A DNA stretch of 64,000 bases, taken from positions 1-64,000 of the forward strand of contig JADKBK010000012.1 of the NCBI GenBank assembly GCA_016715075.1, given 5' to 3'. This document shows positions 10,291 through 19,076 of this stretch, in pieces. The DNA is from Bacteroidales bacterium. GTDB lineage: Bacteria > Bacteroidota > Bacteroidia > Bacteroidales > VadinHA17. The translations under genes were made by a program, and so were the position numbers. Within the stretch, counting starts at the first letter, position 1. Each line of letters begins with the position of its first letter. Under the pieces are notes generated by a model. That model saw nothing but the letters and a program-made list of their open reading frames with translations. It did not search any database and had not been told where the DNA came from.

Positions 10291-10956
10291 ATGGAAAAAC
10301 GAATTTTTTTGTTCATCATCCTGGCAGGGTTTTTTATTACAAATGCTGTCATGGGCGAGATGATAGGCAGCAAGCTAATCCAGGCAGGACCCTTTCTTTT
10401 AAGTATGGGGATAGTACCATGGCCAATTGTATTCCTTGGTACTGATTTAATTAATGAATATTATGGACGGGACAGTGTCAGGCGTTTGACCTTCCTGACA
10501 GCTATATTTATCACTTATGCTTTTATCCTGTTATTTATGAGCATGCAGTTTAAAGCTTCACCTTTTTCACCTGTTACAGATGAAGCCTATAACAAAGTGT
10601 TTGGACAGAGTATGTGGATCATAGTAGGCAGCCTGGCCGCTTTTTTAAGTTCACAGCTGGTTGATGTAGTTGTTTTCTGGGCGATCCGGAAAAGGACTGG
10701 TAAAAAATTGCTCTGGTTAAGGGCTACCGGTTCAACAATCGTGTCGCAGGTGATTGATACTTTTGTTGTCGCAGGAATAGCTTTCTGGCTTCCCGGGAAG
10801 ATATCATTTGCAAATTATTTAAGCTTATCTGTGAGCGGATATTTTGCAAAACTGCTAATTGCAATAGGACTCACACCATTGATATACCTGGGTCATATAG
10901 CAATTGACAGGTATCTCTTCAAGGGTCATCCCGCAGAAGAACAGCATGGTCACTGA
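10291..10956 (+). CDS. yhhQ: Queuosine precursor transporter, YhhQ/VUT family (DUF165)
   Basis: This 221-residue inner-membrane protein belongs to the YhhQ (VUT, DUF165) family, transporters of the queuosine precursors preQ0/preQ1. About six membrane segments are visible. Family marks are the N-terminal TNAVMGEMIGSK segment, PWPIVFLGTDLINEYYG, and VSQVIDTFVVAGIAFWLPG. An in-frame upstream ATG at 10237 would add 18 residues derived from the damaged region; the ATG at 10291 starts MEKRIFLFII and fits the family. It converges with the propeller gene at 11030. Confidence 0.9.
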   Translation: MEKRIFLFIILAGFFITNAVMGEMIGSKLIQAGPFLLSMGIVPWPIVFLGTDLINEYYGRDSVRRLTFLTAIFITYAFILLFMSMQFKASPFSPVTDEAYNKVFGQSMWIIVGSLAAFLSSQLVDVVVFWAIRKRTGKKLLWLRATGSTIVSQVIDTFVVAGIAFWLPGKISFANYLSLSVSGYFAKLLIAIGLTPLIYLGHIAIDRYLFKGHPAEEQHGH

Positions 10957-11029
10957 TTATTCAGCACAAGTATCACTACAGGCAAAGAGTACAATCGTTC
11001 AGGCTATGAAAGCGGTGTGATAAAACGGG

Positions 11030-12286
11030 TTATTTAGCTTTTATTGAATATACCCCAAGGTAGTCGCCATGTCGTACAAAAAGTCTTCCTTTATCTATAA
11101 CAGGATGGGACCAGTATGGTCCTTCACCTTGTGAGATCCTGAATGAACTTATTATATCAAGTTTTTCGCTGTTTGGATTTACCAGGGCCAGGTTGCCATT
11201 CTTCTCCTCGAGTATATAAAGTAACCCGTCAGCTGAAATTACAGCTCCCTTGTTGTTCCAGGCAGTAACCCACTGTGTCTTTCCAGTTGTCCAGTCGGCA
11301 CAGATCCATCTTCCCTTTGAGTTGCTGTCATGGGTGGAACTATAGATGTAATTACCAAGCAATACCATTCCCCCGACATGTGGATTGACCTCTTTATTTT
11401 TCCATACAAGGGCAGGCTCAGTACCGTCAAAGCTTATTTTGATTTTTGCGGAGGTCTGTCCGTAGCCATTGGCAGCAAACAGGTATCCGTCACGGTAAAG
11501 AGGTGTCTGGATGAAGTTCCTGCCACCTTTCTGGTCATCGTTGACAGTAGAAAAATTGAACTTCCAAACGAGCTTGCCATTAGCTGCGTTCACTCCGATA
11601 ATGTATGTTACTGTATGGGTTACGATAAGTTTCATTCCCTTATCCTCTATCAGCAGGGGGTTAGTATACTGGGTACCTTCATTCAGGGGTGGCGTTTCCC
11701 AGACTAAATTGCCGTTTTCAATATTGAATGCAACAACTGAAGCTTTGTCGCCTCCGGGGGTTACTATTACCTTATTGTCAACGACAAGGGGTGATTCCGA
11801 TATTCCAAACCGCTGGATAGTTGCATTGTACTTCTGATAGTAGTTTACCCTCCATGCTACCTTCCCGTCAGTTGTAATACATGCAAGGTCACCTACTCCG
11901 CTGGTTACAAAGATCTTACCCTTAAAAACAGTAGGAGTGCACCGGCTTTCAGGATAGGGTACATCTTTTGTGATGGTCCCGAATTCAGTTTCCCACTTTT
12001 TCTTACCGTCTGTTGTAAACGCGACAAGAAATTCCTTTTCATCCCTTGCACCGGTTATGTAGATGGCATCCTCTGTTACAACCGGACTTGAATAGCCTGT
12101 TCCGAGACCAGTAGTCTCCCACAGAAGTGCAGGACCTGATTCCGGCCATGATCTCATCAGCCCTTTCTCATTGTAAATACCTGTCCGGCCCGGGCCGCGC
12201 CAGCCAATAGGCTGACCATTGGCGAGGTCAATTATTGATGTAATAATGAAAACCGATACCAATAATTTCATGTTCATTTTTCTCAT
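11030..12286 (-). CDS. Secreted PQQ-type beta-propeller protein
   Basis: This 418-residue protein starts at the ATG complementary to 12284-12286, preceded by AAAGGGA at good spacing; the longer ORF upstream is not needed. A signal peptide ends near LANGQ. The mature part opens WRGPGRTGIYNEKGL, the usual start of PQQ-like outer-membrane or periplasmic propellers (often annotated polyvinylalcohol dehydrogenase-like or BamB-like). Blades follow: GKKKWETEFG, GKVAWRVNYY, GNLVWETPPL, GKLVWKFNFS, GKTQWVTAW. No heme motif. Function is unassigned; these are common in carbohydrate-degrading Bacteroidota and Planctomycetes. Confidence 0.82.
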   Translation of the reverse strand: MRKMNMKLLVSVFIITSIIDLANGQPIGWRGPGRTGIYNEKGLMRSWPESGPALLWETTGLGTGYSSPVVTEDAIYITGARDEKEFLVAFTTDGKKKWETEFGTITKDVPYPESRCTPTVFKGKIFVTSGVGDLACITTDGKVAWRVNYYQKYNATIQRFGISESPLVVDNKVIVTPGGDKASVVAFNIENGNLVWETPPLNEGTQYTNPLLIEDKGMKLIVTHTVTYIIGVNAANGKLVWKFNFSTVNDDQKGGRNFIQTPLYRDGYLFAANGYGQTSAKIKISFDGTEPALVWKNKEVNPHVGGMVLLGNYIYSSTHDSNSKGRWICADWTTGKTQWVTAWNNKGAVISADGLLYILEEKNGNLALVNPNSEKLDIISSFRISQGEGPYWSHPVIDKGRLFVRHGDYLGVYSIKAK

Positions 12287-12630
12287 AACTGTCCCTTTAA
12301 CTTTGGTCCGCAATATAATAAACAAGCGCTTAAACTTCTGCAAATGTGATATCCTAGATGTATTATAGGAGCGATATTTAACATATTTTAAATATTTAAA
12401 CAATCCGGCATATCATATCTCATATTGTTTTGAGACCTAATTAGATGTTCTTAAGGCTCGCATATTCCCAAAAGCCTCAACCTAAATAAAATTGATATGA
12501 GTGAGAACAACTCATTTTCCAGGGAAGTTATTAGTGATATCAGGAAATATAATTTGCTGGTAAAATAAAGGAATAGACCTATTGGATGAGCTAACTACGG
12601 TTGTGGTTACGGCGAGAGTGCTTAAAGATA

Positions 12631-12662
12631 AAACCCTGCAGGATAAACAACCTGCAGGGTTT
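12631..12662 (-). terminator. Rho-independent terminator of the ompA-like gene
   Basis: Perfect 12-bp inverted repeat AAACCCTGCAGG / CCTGCAGGGTTT with an 8-nt loop. On the minus strand it is followed by TTTTATCTTT and lies 33 bp after the stop of the OmpA-family gene. Confidence 0.85.
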
Positions 12663-12694
12663 AAAATTTATGGACAGTTGAGATTATCTGTGGA

Positions 12695-13597
12695 TCACAT
12701 GTTAAGTAATTTCATCAGTTCATCCAGTTTAGGAGAAAGGATGATTTCTGTTCTGCGGTTTTTAGCTCTTCCTTCAGGTGTATCATTACCAGCTTTAGGG
12801 AAGAATTCACCTTTCCCTGATGCAGTCATTCTGGTAGGGGCTATTTTGTAATCAACAGCCAGGATCCTTACTATAGAGGTAGCTCTTGCCACGCTTAAAT
12901 CCCAATTATCTTTATAAACTGATGTTTTGATAGGTACATTATCAGTGTGTCCTTCCACAAGAATGTCGATATCAACATTTTTGTCAAGTACACCTCCGAG
13001 CAGTTTCAATGCCTCTTTCCCTTTGCTTTCCACAGCAGAGCTTCCTGATTTGAAAAGCAGCTTATCCGACATGGAAACATATACTTTACCATTTTTAATT
13101 TCAACTGATAATTCATCAGAATTAAAACCGAGAAGGGCATTTCTAAGAATATTGTTCAGACTTTTAGTTATTGAATCCTGCCTTGCAATTACCTCATTCA
13201 TCTCCTCCAGGGTCTTCTCCCTTTCAGAAAGTAATTTTTCCTTGGCATCTAACTCTTCTGATTTTGCCAATAGAGCCTTGCTTAATTTGTCTGTCTGTGA
13301 CAGACTCATGTTTACCAATGATTCATATTTCTTCTGAAGATCATTATTCTTGGTTGTCAGAACATTGAACTGATCAGTCAGATCAGCCAGATTCTTCTTT
13401 AAGCCTTCATTTTCCTTTTCCTTTGCTGCCAGATCGGTGCATAGTCTATCTCTTTCATTTACAACTGATTTAAGCCTTTTTCCCCAGCCTGAAGGTTGTT
13501 TTGCAGGTTTGGCGTCTCCGCACATATAAACCGGAGCACAGGAATTCAATACTACAATCAGCATTACCGGAATTATTACATAACAGATCTTTTTCAT
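12695..13597 (-). CDS. OmpA-family lipoprotein with coiled coil
   Basis: The 300-residue product starts at the ATG complementary to 13595-13597 and has a lipoprotein signal MKKICYVIIPVMLIVVLNSC (Cys20). A long coiled coil (about 48-150, rich in Glu/Lys/Leu) separates the lipid anchor from a C-terminal OmpA peptidoglycan-binding domain (about 165-295), with the motifs VEGHTDNVP, NWDLSVARA and NRRTEI. It should tether the outer membrane to peptidoglycan; in architecture it resembles MotB/OmpA-like or Pal-like proteins of Bacteroidota. It has its own promoter (13620-13627) and terminator (12631-12662). Confidence 0.9.
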   Translation of the reverse strand: MKKICYVIIPVMLIVVLNSCAPVYMCGDAKPAKQPSGWGKRLKSVVNERDRLCTDLAAKEKENEGLKKNLADLTDQFNVLTTKNNDLQKKYESLVNMSLSQTDKLSKALLAKSEELDAKEKLLSEREKTLEEMNEVIARQDSITKSLNNILRNALLGFNSDELSVEIKNGKVYVSMSDKLLFKSGSSAVESKGKEALKLLGGVLDKNVDIDILVEGHTDNVPIKTSVYKDNWDLSVARATSIVRILAVDYKIAPTRMTASGKGEFFPKAGNDTPEGRAKNRRTEIILSPKLDELMKLLNM

Positions 13598-13619
13598 TTG
13601 TATTCGTTTTAATTCTATA

Positions 13620-13627
13620 CAAAGGTA
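13620..13627 (-). promoter_or_regulatory. Bacteroidota -7 box (TACCTTTG) of the OmpA lipoprotein gene
   Basis: On the minus strand TACCTTTG matches TAnnTTTG and lies 22 bp upstream of the ATG. No clear TTTG -33 box is present; TTTA occurs at about the right distance. Confidence 0.5.
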
Positions 13628-13729
13628 CCACAATACTGTTAAATACGGTAAATGTCTGTGCTTATTGAGTAAAGTAAAACCTTAAGTCAAAGGATTCTTT
13701 AAAATCAAGTACAGACCCATAACCCGAGA

Positions 13730-13771
13730 CTGCAAGACCGCAAGCCCGCAAGCCCGCAAGACCGCAAGACC
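13730..13771. repeat. 8-bp tandem repeat (CCGCAAGM), about 5 copies
   Basis: Units CTGCAAGA, CCGCAAGC, CCGCAAGC, CCGCAAGA and CCGCAAGA run without gaps just beyond the true stop of the MDR gene. It is read as coding only because a frameshift carries the annotated frame into it. Confidence 0.85.
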
Positions 13772-13775
13772 TTTT

Positions 13776-14784
13776 CTACATGACCAGCAATACTTTCCCG
13801 GCCGACATATTTCCAAGGTAGGTATCTACAGCTTCCTGCACCCCCGGCAGAGGAAACCGGCCCTGTATATTGATCTTCAGATCGCCGCTCATAAGCGCGC
13901 TCACCTCCCTGATATTCATCATATTCCTGAAGAGACCATTCTCTTGCACGGGCGCCAAGGTAAAACCCTCCAATCTTAATATTATTTGCAATAAGAGTTC
14001 GTGGTTTTAACATTATCTGTTCCTCGCCTGAGAGATTTCCGTAAATTATTATTGTACTGCCTGAGGGAAGCACATCACACATCTCTTCAAGCTGCCTGCT
14101 GCATACCGAATCAAAAAGTATTGTTGCCTTAAGTTCGTGAGAAAGTGTCTCAAGATCGTTTAAAAATAAGGGGTCCGAACTGTCGAGTACGTACCTGGAG
14201 CCCAATTGGCGGAGAAGCTCAGACTGTTTCTGGTTTCTGACCAGATTAATTACAGGGATCCCCTGTTTTTTCCCAAGCAGTTCAATCATTCTTCCCAGAG
14301 CACTGGCTGCAGCGTTGTTTATTATAGCCCTGTGCCTGTTCTGTTTAGCTATCTCAAAAAAAGCAAGAGCGGTAAGGGGGTTCACCAGCGACATTGAACC
14401 CTGTTCATCTGAAACCTTACTTCCAAGAGGAAAGCATTTCCCGGCTTTGGTGACCATATATTCAGCCCATGTGCCGCTCGTATGATTTTCATTTGAGCAT
14501 GCGACCCTTTTTCCCATCCACAGACGCGGCAATATACCCTTTCCTGCAGCTATTACTCTTCCACTGCCTTCCAGCCCCGGGATAAAGGTATCCAGATCAT
14601 ACACTGCGGGAGCATTTCTGATCTGCGCAAGGTCCGAAGGATTGACAGGTGCTGCACTCATCTTTATAAGCACCTCACCGGGTCCGGGTTCGGGGACTTT
14701 TGTCTCTTTAACAACAAGCTGGCCTCCGGCTTTTTCAAGAAATACTGCCAGCATCATTTCGGGATATGCTTTGTTACCTGACAT
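13776..14784 (-). CDS. Zinc-free MDR oxidoreductase (quinone reductase-like), frameshifted
   Basis: Medium-chain dehydrogenase/reductase related to NADPH:quinone oxidoreductases. The N-terminal GroES-like part contains EPGPGEVLIKMSAAPVNPSDL; the nucleotide-binding part follows, with NNAAASALGRM where GxGxxG-type loops occur. The frame beginning at 14784 runs to 13705 but its last 80 residues are nonsense. The correct ending (VQENGLFRNMMNIREVS...GKVLLVM) is in another frame, stopping at 13776. One extra base lies between about 13945 and 13968. Repaired, the protein is about 336 residues, normal for the family. A residual sequencing indel is more likely than a pseudogene. Confidence 0.75.
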
Positions 14785-14824
14785 ATTTGATATATTAACT
14801 TTATGCTTTATATTCCGGGTTAAG

Positions 14825-14852
14825 GCTCAGAGCTCAGGGCTCAGGGCTCAGG
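14825..14852. repeat. 7-bp tandem repeat (GCTCAGG), 4 copies
   Basis: GCTCAGA followed by three GCTCAGG, in the intergenic space upstream of the MDR gene. An ACAACAGTAGCCTTAGCGA patch follows at about 14877 and recurs (inverted) at about 23227. Confidence 0.8.
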
Positions 14853-14929
14853 CTTTGCAAACAGAAGATTTCCCCAACAACAGTAGCCTTAGCGAAGGCT
14901 TGGCTTAAAAGGCTCCTCATTCCTCACAT

Positions 14930-15781
14930 CTAATCTCTTTTTCCCGATCTGAATAACCTGGGCAGAAACTTTGGCACCTTCTTTTTGTAATCAGCATACG
15001 CCGGATATTTTGAGCTGCTTATACGTTCAGTCATTTCAGAGCTCCCAATAAACAGCAAAACCAGAAGAACTGAACCAGCGAGAGTCCAATTCAGCCACTT
15101 ACCGGAGGCTGCCACACTGAACAGATAGAAACTGATCCAGATAGCCTGCTCCGAAACAAAATTCGGGTGACGGACATACTGCCATAATCCTTCCGACAAA
15201 AATCCATTCTTCAGTGATTTGGAATAGAGTCCATCTGATCCAGGGGCCTGCCGTTTGAGCTTGTGAAATCTGAACTGCTGGTTATCTGAAGTTCCCTCAA
15301 TGAAGATGAACAGACCCATTAATGAAGCTGCTGTAATATCTATCCAGTTGACAGGGGAATTATTGTATTTGGCTGCTAACAGGAGAGGAGTCGAAAACAG
15401 AAGTATAAGAAAATTCTGATAAATTGAGATGAACAGAAGATTGAAAAGACCAAAACGTATCCTTCCCTGCAGAGCCGGATTCTTGCGCAGGATCTGCCAT
15501 CTGTAATCTTCCTCACCTTTCCATGGGATTATGTTGTAACCACCCTTTCTGTGAAAATTGTAGCTCAGACGAAAACCCCATGTGATAACCAGGAGCGACA
15601 TGATCAATAAGCGCGGTGAAGGGCTGGAAACAAGAGTGACAATACTGTAAATTACCGGAAGGAGGCTCCAAAGCTTATCCACCTGACTGTAATTCCTTGT
15701 AAGTTCACTGACCACAAAACATAATAATGCTGAAGAGATCATTATAATGATCCATAGGGAGCTTAGTTGTTCAGGATGCAT
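14930..15781 (-). CDS. DUF1295 integral membrane protein (steroid 5-alpha-reductase-like)
   Basis: The 283-residue protein starts at the ATG complementary to 15779-15781; the longer ORF uses a TTG eight codons upstream. It has about seven membrane segments and belongs to DUF1295, part of the 5-alpha-reductase/isoprenylcysteine-methyltransferase-like membrane enzyme group. The C-terminal signature is clear: SEGLWQYVRHPNFVSEQ (about residues 200-216) and KYPAYADYKKKVPKFLP. Its substrate is unknown; an NADPH-dependent reduction of a lipid is the family guess. TACATTTG at 15824-15831 (minus strand) is a plausible -7 promoter box. Confidence 0.85.
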   Translation of the reverse strand: MHPEQLSSLWIIIMISSALLCFVVSELTRNYSQVDKLWSLLPVIYSIVTLVSSPSPRLLIMSLLVITWGFRLSYNFHRKGGYNIIPWKGEEDYRWQILRKNPALQGRIRFGLFNLLFISIYQNFLILLFSTPLLLAAKYNNSPVNWIDITAASLMGLFIFIEGTSDNQQFRFHKLKRQAPGSDGLYSKSLKNGFLSEGLWQYVRHPNFVSEQAIWISFYLFSVAASGKWLNWTLAGSVLLVLLFIGSSEMTERISSSKYPAYADYKKKVPKFLPRLFRSGKRD

Positions 15782-16033
15782 ATCGGTGCAAATTAAATCG
15801 TTCAAATTTTAAAATTTCAGATGCAAATGTAATGCAATAGTCTGACAGAATTTGTTTTCAGTACTTTCACAGGCAATTAATTCCTCAATATGAGTATTCT
15901 TCTTATATCAGATCCTATTTAATAATCTCTTTATTTTTAAACTCTATCTGAATATAATTGTTTAATAATCCCGGACGGCTTCTTTCCTTAACAGAAAGAT
16001 TGGCGTCAGGTAAATTATTTAAAATATACTGCT

Positions 16034-16357
16034 ATGAACTTAGGTGAGAAAAAATGTCAGCCTTGTGAGGGAGGAATTCCAACACTTGATGCTAAGGCGA
16101 TTCAGGAGTTAAGAGTACATATTAAAAGTGACTGGGAAGTTTCAGAAAATAAAAAGCTGATCAAGGAGTATTCATTTGTAAACTATAAACATACCATCGA
16201 TTTTGTTGATAAGGTGGCGCAGCTTGCCGAAGAGGAGGGGCATCACCCCGTAATGCATGTTTACTATGGAAGAGTAACAATCGAGCTATGGACACATGCC
16301 ATTGACGGCTTATCGGAGAATGATTTCATTATGGCTTATAAGATCGATAAGATTTAA
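16034..16357 (+). CDS. phhB: 4a-hydroxytetrahydrobiopterin dehydratase (pterin-4a-carbinolamine dehydratase)
   Basis: This 107-residue cytosolic enzyme dehydrates 4a-hydroxytetrahydropterin, recycling the cofactor of aromatic amino-acid hydroxylases (or serving molybdopterin-linked functions). The family motif is intact: EEEGHHPVMHVYYGRVTIEL with catalytic HHP at 70-72, then WTHAIDGLSENDF from 86. The N-terminus has two cysteines (KCQPCEGG), common in bacterial members. ATG at 16034; length typical. No hydroxylase gene is adjacent in this window. Confidence 0.95.
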   Translation: MNLGEKKCQPCEGGIPTLDAKAIQELRVHIKSDWEVSENKKLIKEYSFVNYKHTIDFVDKVAQLAEEEGHHPVMHVYYGRVTIELWTHAIDGLSENDFIMAYKIDKI

Positions 16358-16419
16358 AATCTTTCAGAATAATAAATCTTTAAACAGCAAACTTTATAAG
16401 GCTGATGATTGGTCTTTTG

Positions 16420-16545
16420 TATTTCTTCGCAGAGTTGTTTGTGTTTGATTAGCAAAGACTTAAACACAAAGTCCGCCCGGCTGACTCCGGTAGGACGGGG
16501 CACACAGAGGATATCACAAAGGGCACAAAGGATTAGTACAACTGG
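16420..16545. repeat. CACAAAG/CACAGAG intergenic element
   Basis: Repeated CACAAAG and CACAGAG words flank a GC-rich core with complementary ends (GTCC...GGAC, about 16471-16497). The composition differs from the genes around it and resembles the patches at 6.0, 27.8 and 54.05 kb. No coding potential. Confidence 0.55.
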
Positions 16546-16581
16546 AAGTAACGAATCCAGAAATCTCAGGACGATAAATGA

Positions 16582-17667
16582 TCACTTAATGATCGGATTC
16601 AGCTTCTTCCATATTTCATTCAAAAACAGGAATGGAACAGGGACGCTTGAAGGATCTTCTCCCATTCGGATCAGGACCATCTTTTCAGAGGGTATAATAC
16701 TGACATACTGACCGTTTTTTCCTAAACCGGAATACATATCATCAGGGGCATCAGGTGAAGTACTGCCTGGAAAAACGAGCTGTGACTCAGGCATCATAAA
16801 TGATTCCTTTCCGTTCAGCCAGAAGAGATATCCGTAACTTTTATTTAAATTCTGCGAAGCACTTATCATTTCATTAAAGTAGTCACTGTCAGTCATAATC
16901 TCTTCGCCGTCCCATTTTCCATTATTCAGCATCAGCAAACCAAATCGTGCCATTGAGCGGGCAGTACTGTAGTATACATGGTCATTATCGGTCCATATCC
17001 ATGTTCCGTCCATTCCTGTTTTGTCACGGAGCACAGAGTTGAAGTAACTTTCAAATTTCATTGATACCGCGTTTTTCACAACACTTTCCAGAAGTGTATA
17101 CGGACCATTGTGGTAGGCCCAGCGGGTTCCTGCATCAGCTTTGTAGATCAGATCCTCCGGCAGAAAGCTGTGATTGTCAGCAACATCGTCGTCAAGGCCG
17201 GTGGTCATTGTAAGCTGATGCCTGACAGTTATCAAAGCTTCTTTCTGTGATGTCAGCGATGTCCATCCCTCACCAAGATAATCAGAGGTTTTATCATTAA
17301 TATTAATAAACCCATCCTCCTGTGCTTTACCAACGGTAAAGGATGTGAGTGTTTTTCCGGCTGAAGCCCAGTACCATAATGCGCTTTTGCTGAAGGGCGC
17401 GGTACCTGCAAGATTATTCCCAAAGTACTCCTCCATTACAATTTTCCCGTCTTTCAGAAGGATGAATGCCCTGGTGCCGTTATTCTCAAGAAGGTCAAGC
17501 AGGGCAGGGATCTCAGAAGTATTCCATCCAAGTGAGGCAGGAGAGACCGTTTCCCATGTATCAGTACCTTTTGGAGGGAAGTATAAAGAGACATTTTCAG
17601 CCGGTTCATTTTTGCTGCATGATTGAAGAAGCAAAAATATCAGAACAGAGAGTGAAATTCGATTCAT
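16582..17667 (-). CDS. Serine hydrolase lipoprotein, beta-lactamase/CubicO family
   Basis: The 361-residue protein has a lipoprotein signal (FLLLQSC, Cys17). It carries the class C beta-lactamase/CubicO fold: S102-A-G-K105 (catalytic SxxK), YHN at 185-187 (YxN), and a C-terminal SGLGKNGQYVSIIPSEKMVLIRMG segment where the HxG-type strand normally lies. It is probably a periplasmic esterase or D-amino-acid peptidase rather than a resistance enzyme. Length and motif order are typical. It ends before the phhB side and starts 20 bp after the methyltransferase gene on the same strand, so they may be co-transcribed. Confidence 0.88.
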   Translation of the reverse strand: MNRISLSVLIFLLLQSCSKNEPAENVSLYFPPKGTDTWETVSPASLGWNTSEIPALLDLLENNGTRAFILLKDGKIVMEEYFGNNLAGTAPFSKSALWYWASAGKTLTSFTVGKAQEDGFININDKTSDYLGEGWTSLTSQKEALITVRHQLTMTTGLDDDVADNHSFLPEDLIYKADAGTRWAYHNGPYTLLESVVKNAVSMKFESYFNSVLRDKTGMDGTWIWTDNDHVYYSTARSMARFGLLMLNNGKWDGEEIMTDSDYFNEMISASQNLNKSYGYLFWLNGKESFMMPESQLVFPGSTSPDAPDDMYSGLGKNGQYVSIIPSEKMVLIRMGEDPSSVPVPFLFLNEIWKKLNPIIK

Positions 17668-17687
17668 TAAATCAGTTTTATTAAAAG

Positions 17688-18668
17688 TTAAATCTTTTGT
17701 GCAATCATTTGTCCCAGGCCTGTTTCGAATTCTGTTTTTGAAATATTTTTAAATCCTGCGGCAGTCAGTATTTCAGTAACTTCCAGTTCTGTAAAGCAAT
17801 CACCTGCTTCAGTTCCGACGAGCATATTTATTGCAAAAACAGCTCCGGCTACAGGCTGTGTTCTTTCATTGTTCATTATCCAGTCCTGGATAATGATTCT
17901 TCCCTTTTTATTTAAAGAGCCATAGCATTTTTTAACTAGTTCCCTATTTGTCTCCAGGGGATTGCTATGGATTATGGCTGATAAAAATACAAGATCGAAT
18001 CCTTTTGGCAGGTCATCAGTTGTATAATCGCCGGAAAAGGTTTTTATTTTATCTGAACAGCCCTCTTTCTCAAGAAATTTCCTTGTTATTGGTACAACGT
18101 TCGGCAAATCGAAGACTGTTGCTTCAATTTCAGGTTTCTTTGATATAAATTCCATTGAATAGGCGCCGGATCCACCGCCGATATCAAGGACCGTATTTAC
18201 TTCAGACAAATCTATTCCTGCCAGCTGTTGCGGAGCCTGTTTTTTAGCCCTGTCATGCATTGCATTTATAAAAGGGAAAAGCCAGTCATCACCTCTTTCA
18301 TTAATCTCTGCAGGTTGAGCCGATTTACCTGTTTTTACAACCTGTGTAAGATTACTCCATGTATTCCAGAGATGGTTTGAATGCATCAGGCCGCCGAGAT
18401 ACTCAGTGCTTTTTTTCGAAAGGAACATAAAGCTTTCCGGAGTATTGAAGAACAGATTGTTTTGCTTTCGGAGGAAGCCAACAGATACCAGTGCATTCAA
18501 CAGACGTTCACAGGCATGCTCATTTAAATGCAGCCGGCTGGCAATCTGATTGTTTGCTGAACCGGGTTCATCAATATTTGTAAATATGTCAAGTTCAAAT
18601 CCGCTTAACAATATTCTGCTTTTTTGAAAGGATGAAGCAAACTCCCTGATTGTATTAGGATTCATCAT
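17688..18668 (-). CDS. O-methyltransferase with winged-helix dimerisation domain
   Basis: The 326-residue protein is a two-domain SAM methyltransferase of the acetylserotonin/hydroxyneurosporene O-methyltransferase type. A winged-helix dimerisation domain (about 10-80, with NNQIASRLHLNEHACERLLNAL) precedes the catalytic domain, whose motif I is LDIGGGSG at 161-168, followed by VFDLP and the late IIIQDWIMN and LTAAGFKNI segments. The small-molecule substrate is unknown. Tandem ATG codons at 18665 and 18668. Spacing of 13 bp to the preceding cytochrome gene suggests one operon. Confidence 0.87.
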   Translation of the reverse strand: MMNPNTIREFASSFQKSRILLSGFELDIFTNIDEPGSANNQIASRLHLNEHACERLLNALVSVGFLRKQNNLFFNTPESFMFLSKKSTEYLGGLMHSNHLWNTWSNLTQVVKTGKSAQPAEINERGDDWLFPFINAMHDRAKKQAPQQLAGIDLSEVNTVLDIGGGSGAYSMEFISKKPEIEATVFDLPNVVPITRKFLEKEGCSDKIKTFSGDYTTDDLPKGFDLVFLSAIIHSNPLETNRELVKKCYGSLNKKGRIIIQDWIMNNERTQPVAGAVFAINMLVGTEAGDCFTELEVTEILTAAGFKNISKTEFETGLGQMIAQKI

Positions 18669-18681
18669 AATATTAAAAGTT

Positions 18682-19074
18682 CTAATGGTTGTTTTTATTT
18701 ATAAATATTATATAATCAACCAGATACTCGATCTCCTCCCGGGAAAGATTCAATGATGGCATCTTACTTTTCTGAAAGCCTGATACTTTTTCAAACTCCG
18801 GATCCTTCATGGATCTCAGGATATACTCCCGATCGACTCTCACTTTCTCTGTGTTTCCGTTCCGGATTACTACCACCTCTTTGTCAAATATGGAATTAAG
18901 TGGCGGACCATATTTTTTTTCTCCTGAAACTGAGTGGCAGGCAGTGCAACCAACACTTTTAAATATAGCTTCACCTTTTTCAGGATCGGCGACATGCATT
19001 AATTCAGGCTTTTTTTTACCTCCGCAGCCAGCAAGCAACGCTATTAAAATAAAAACAGAAAGGTTTTTTACCAT
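18682..19074 (-). CDS. Class I cytochrome c lipoprotein
   Basis: This 130-residue protein has a lipoprotein signal (LIALLAGC, Cys17), a single heme c motif CTACH at 43-47, and a methionine (KMPS, Met105) suited as sixth ligand. It resembles the c-type domains associated with cytochrome oxidase subunit II or alternative complex III, so it is likely a membrane-tethered periplasmic electron carrier. The gene follows the gyrase-propeller ORF by 2 bp, which implies translational coupling. Confidence 0.9.
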   Translation of the reverse strand: MVKNLSVFILIALLAGCGGKKKPELMHVADPEKGEAIFKSVGCTACHSVSGEKKYGPPLNSIFDKEVVVIRNGNTEKVRVDREYILRSMKDPEFEKVSGFQKSKMPSLNLSREEIEYLVDYIIFINKNNH

Positions 19075-19076
19075 GC

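Noticed and set aside
13705..13775. C-terminal tail of the MDR ORF (beyond the true stop)
   Set aside because: Residues after the indel are out of frame and run into an 8-bp tandem repeat.
15805..15805. TTG start for the DUF1295 protein
   Set aside because: The ATG eight codons in (15781) gives a sensible N-terminus; the TTG has no good ribosome-binding site.
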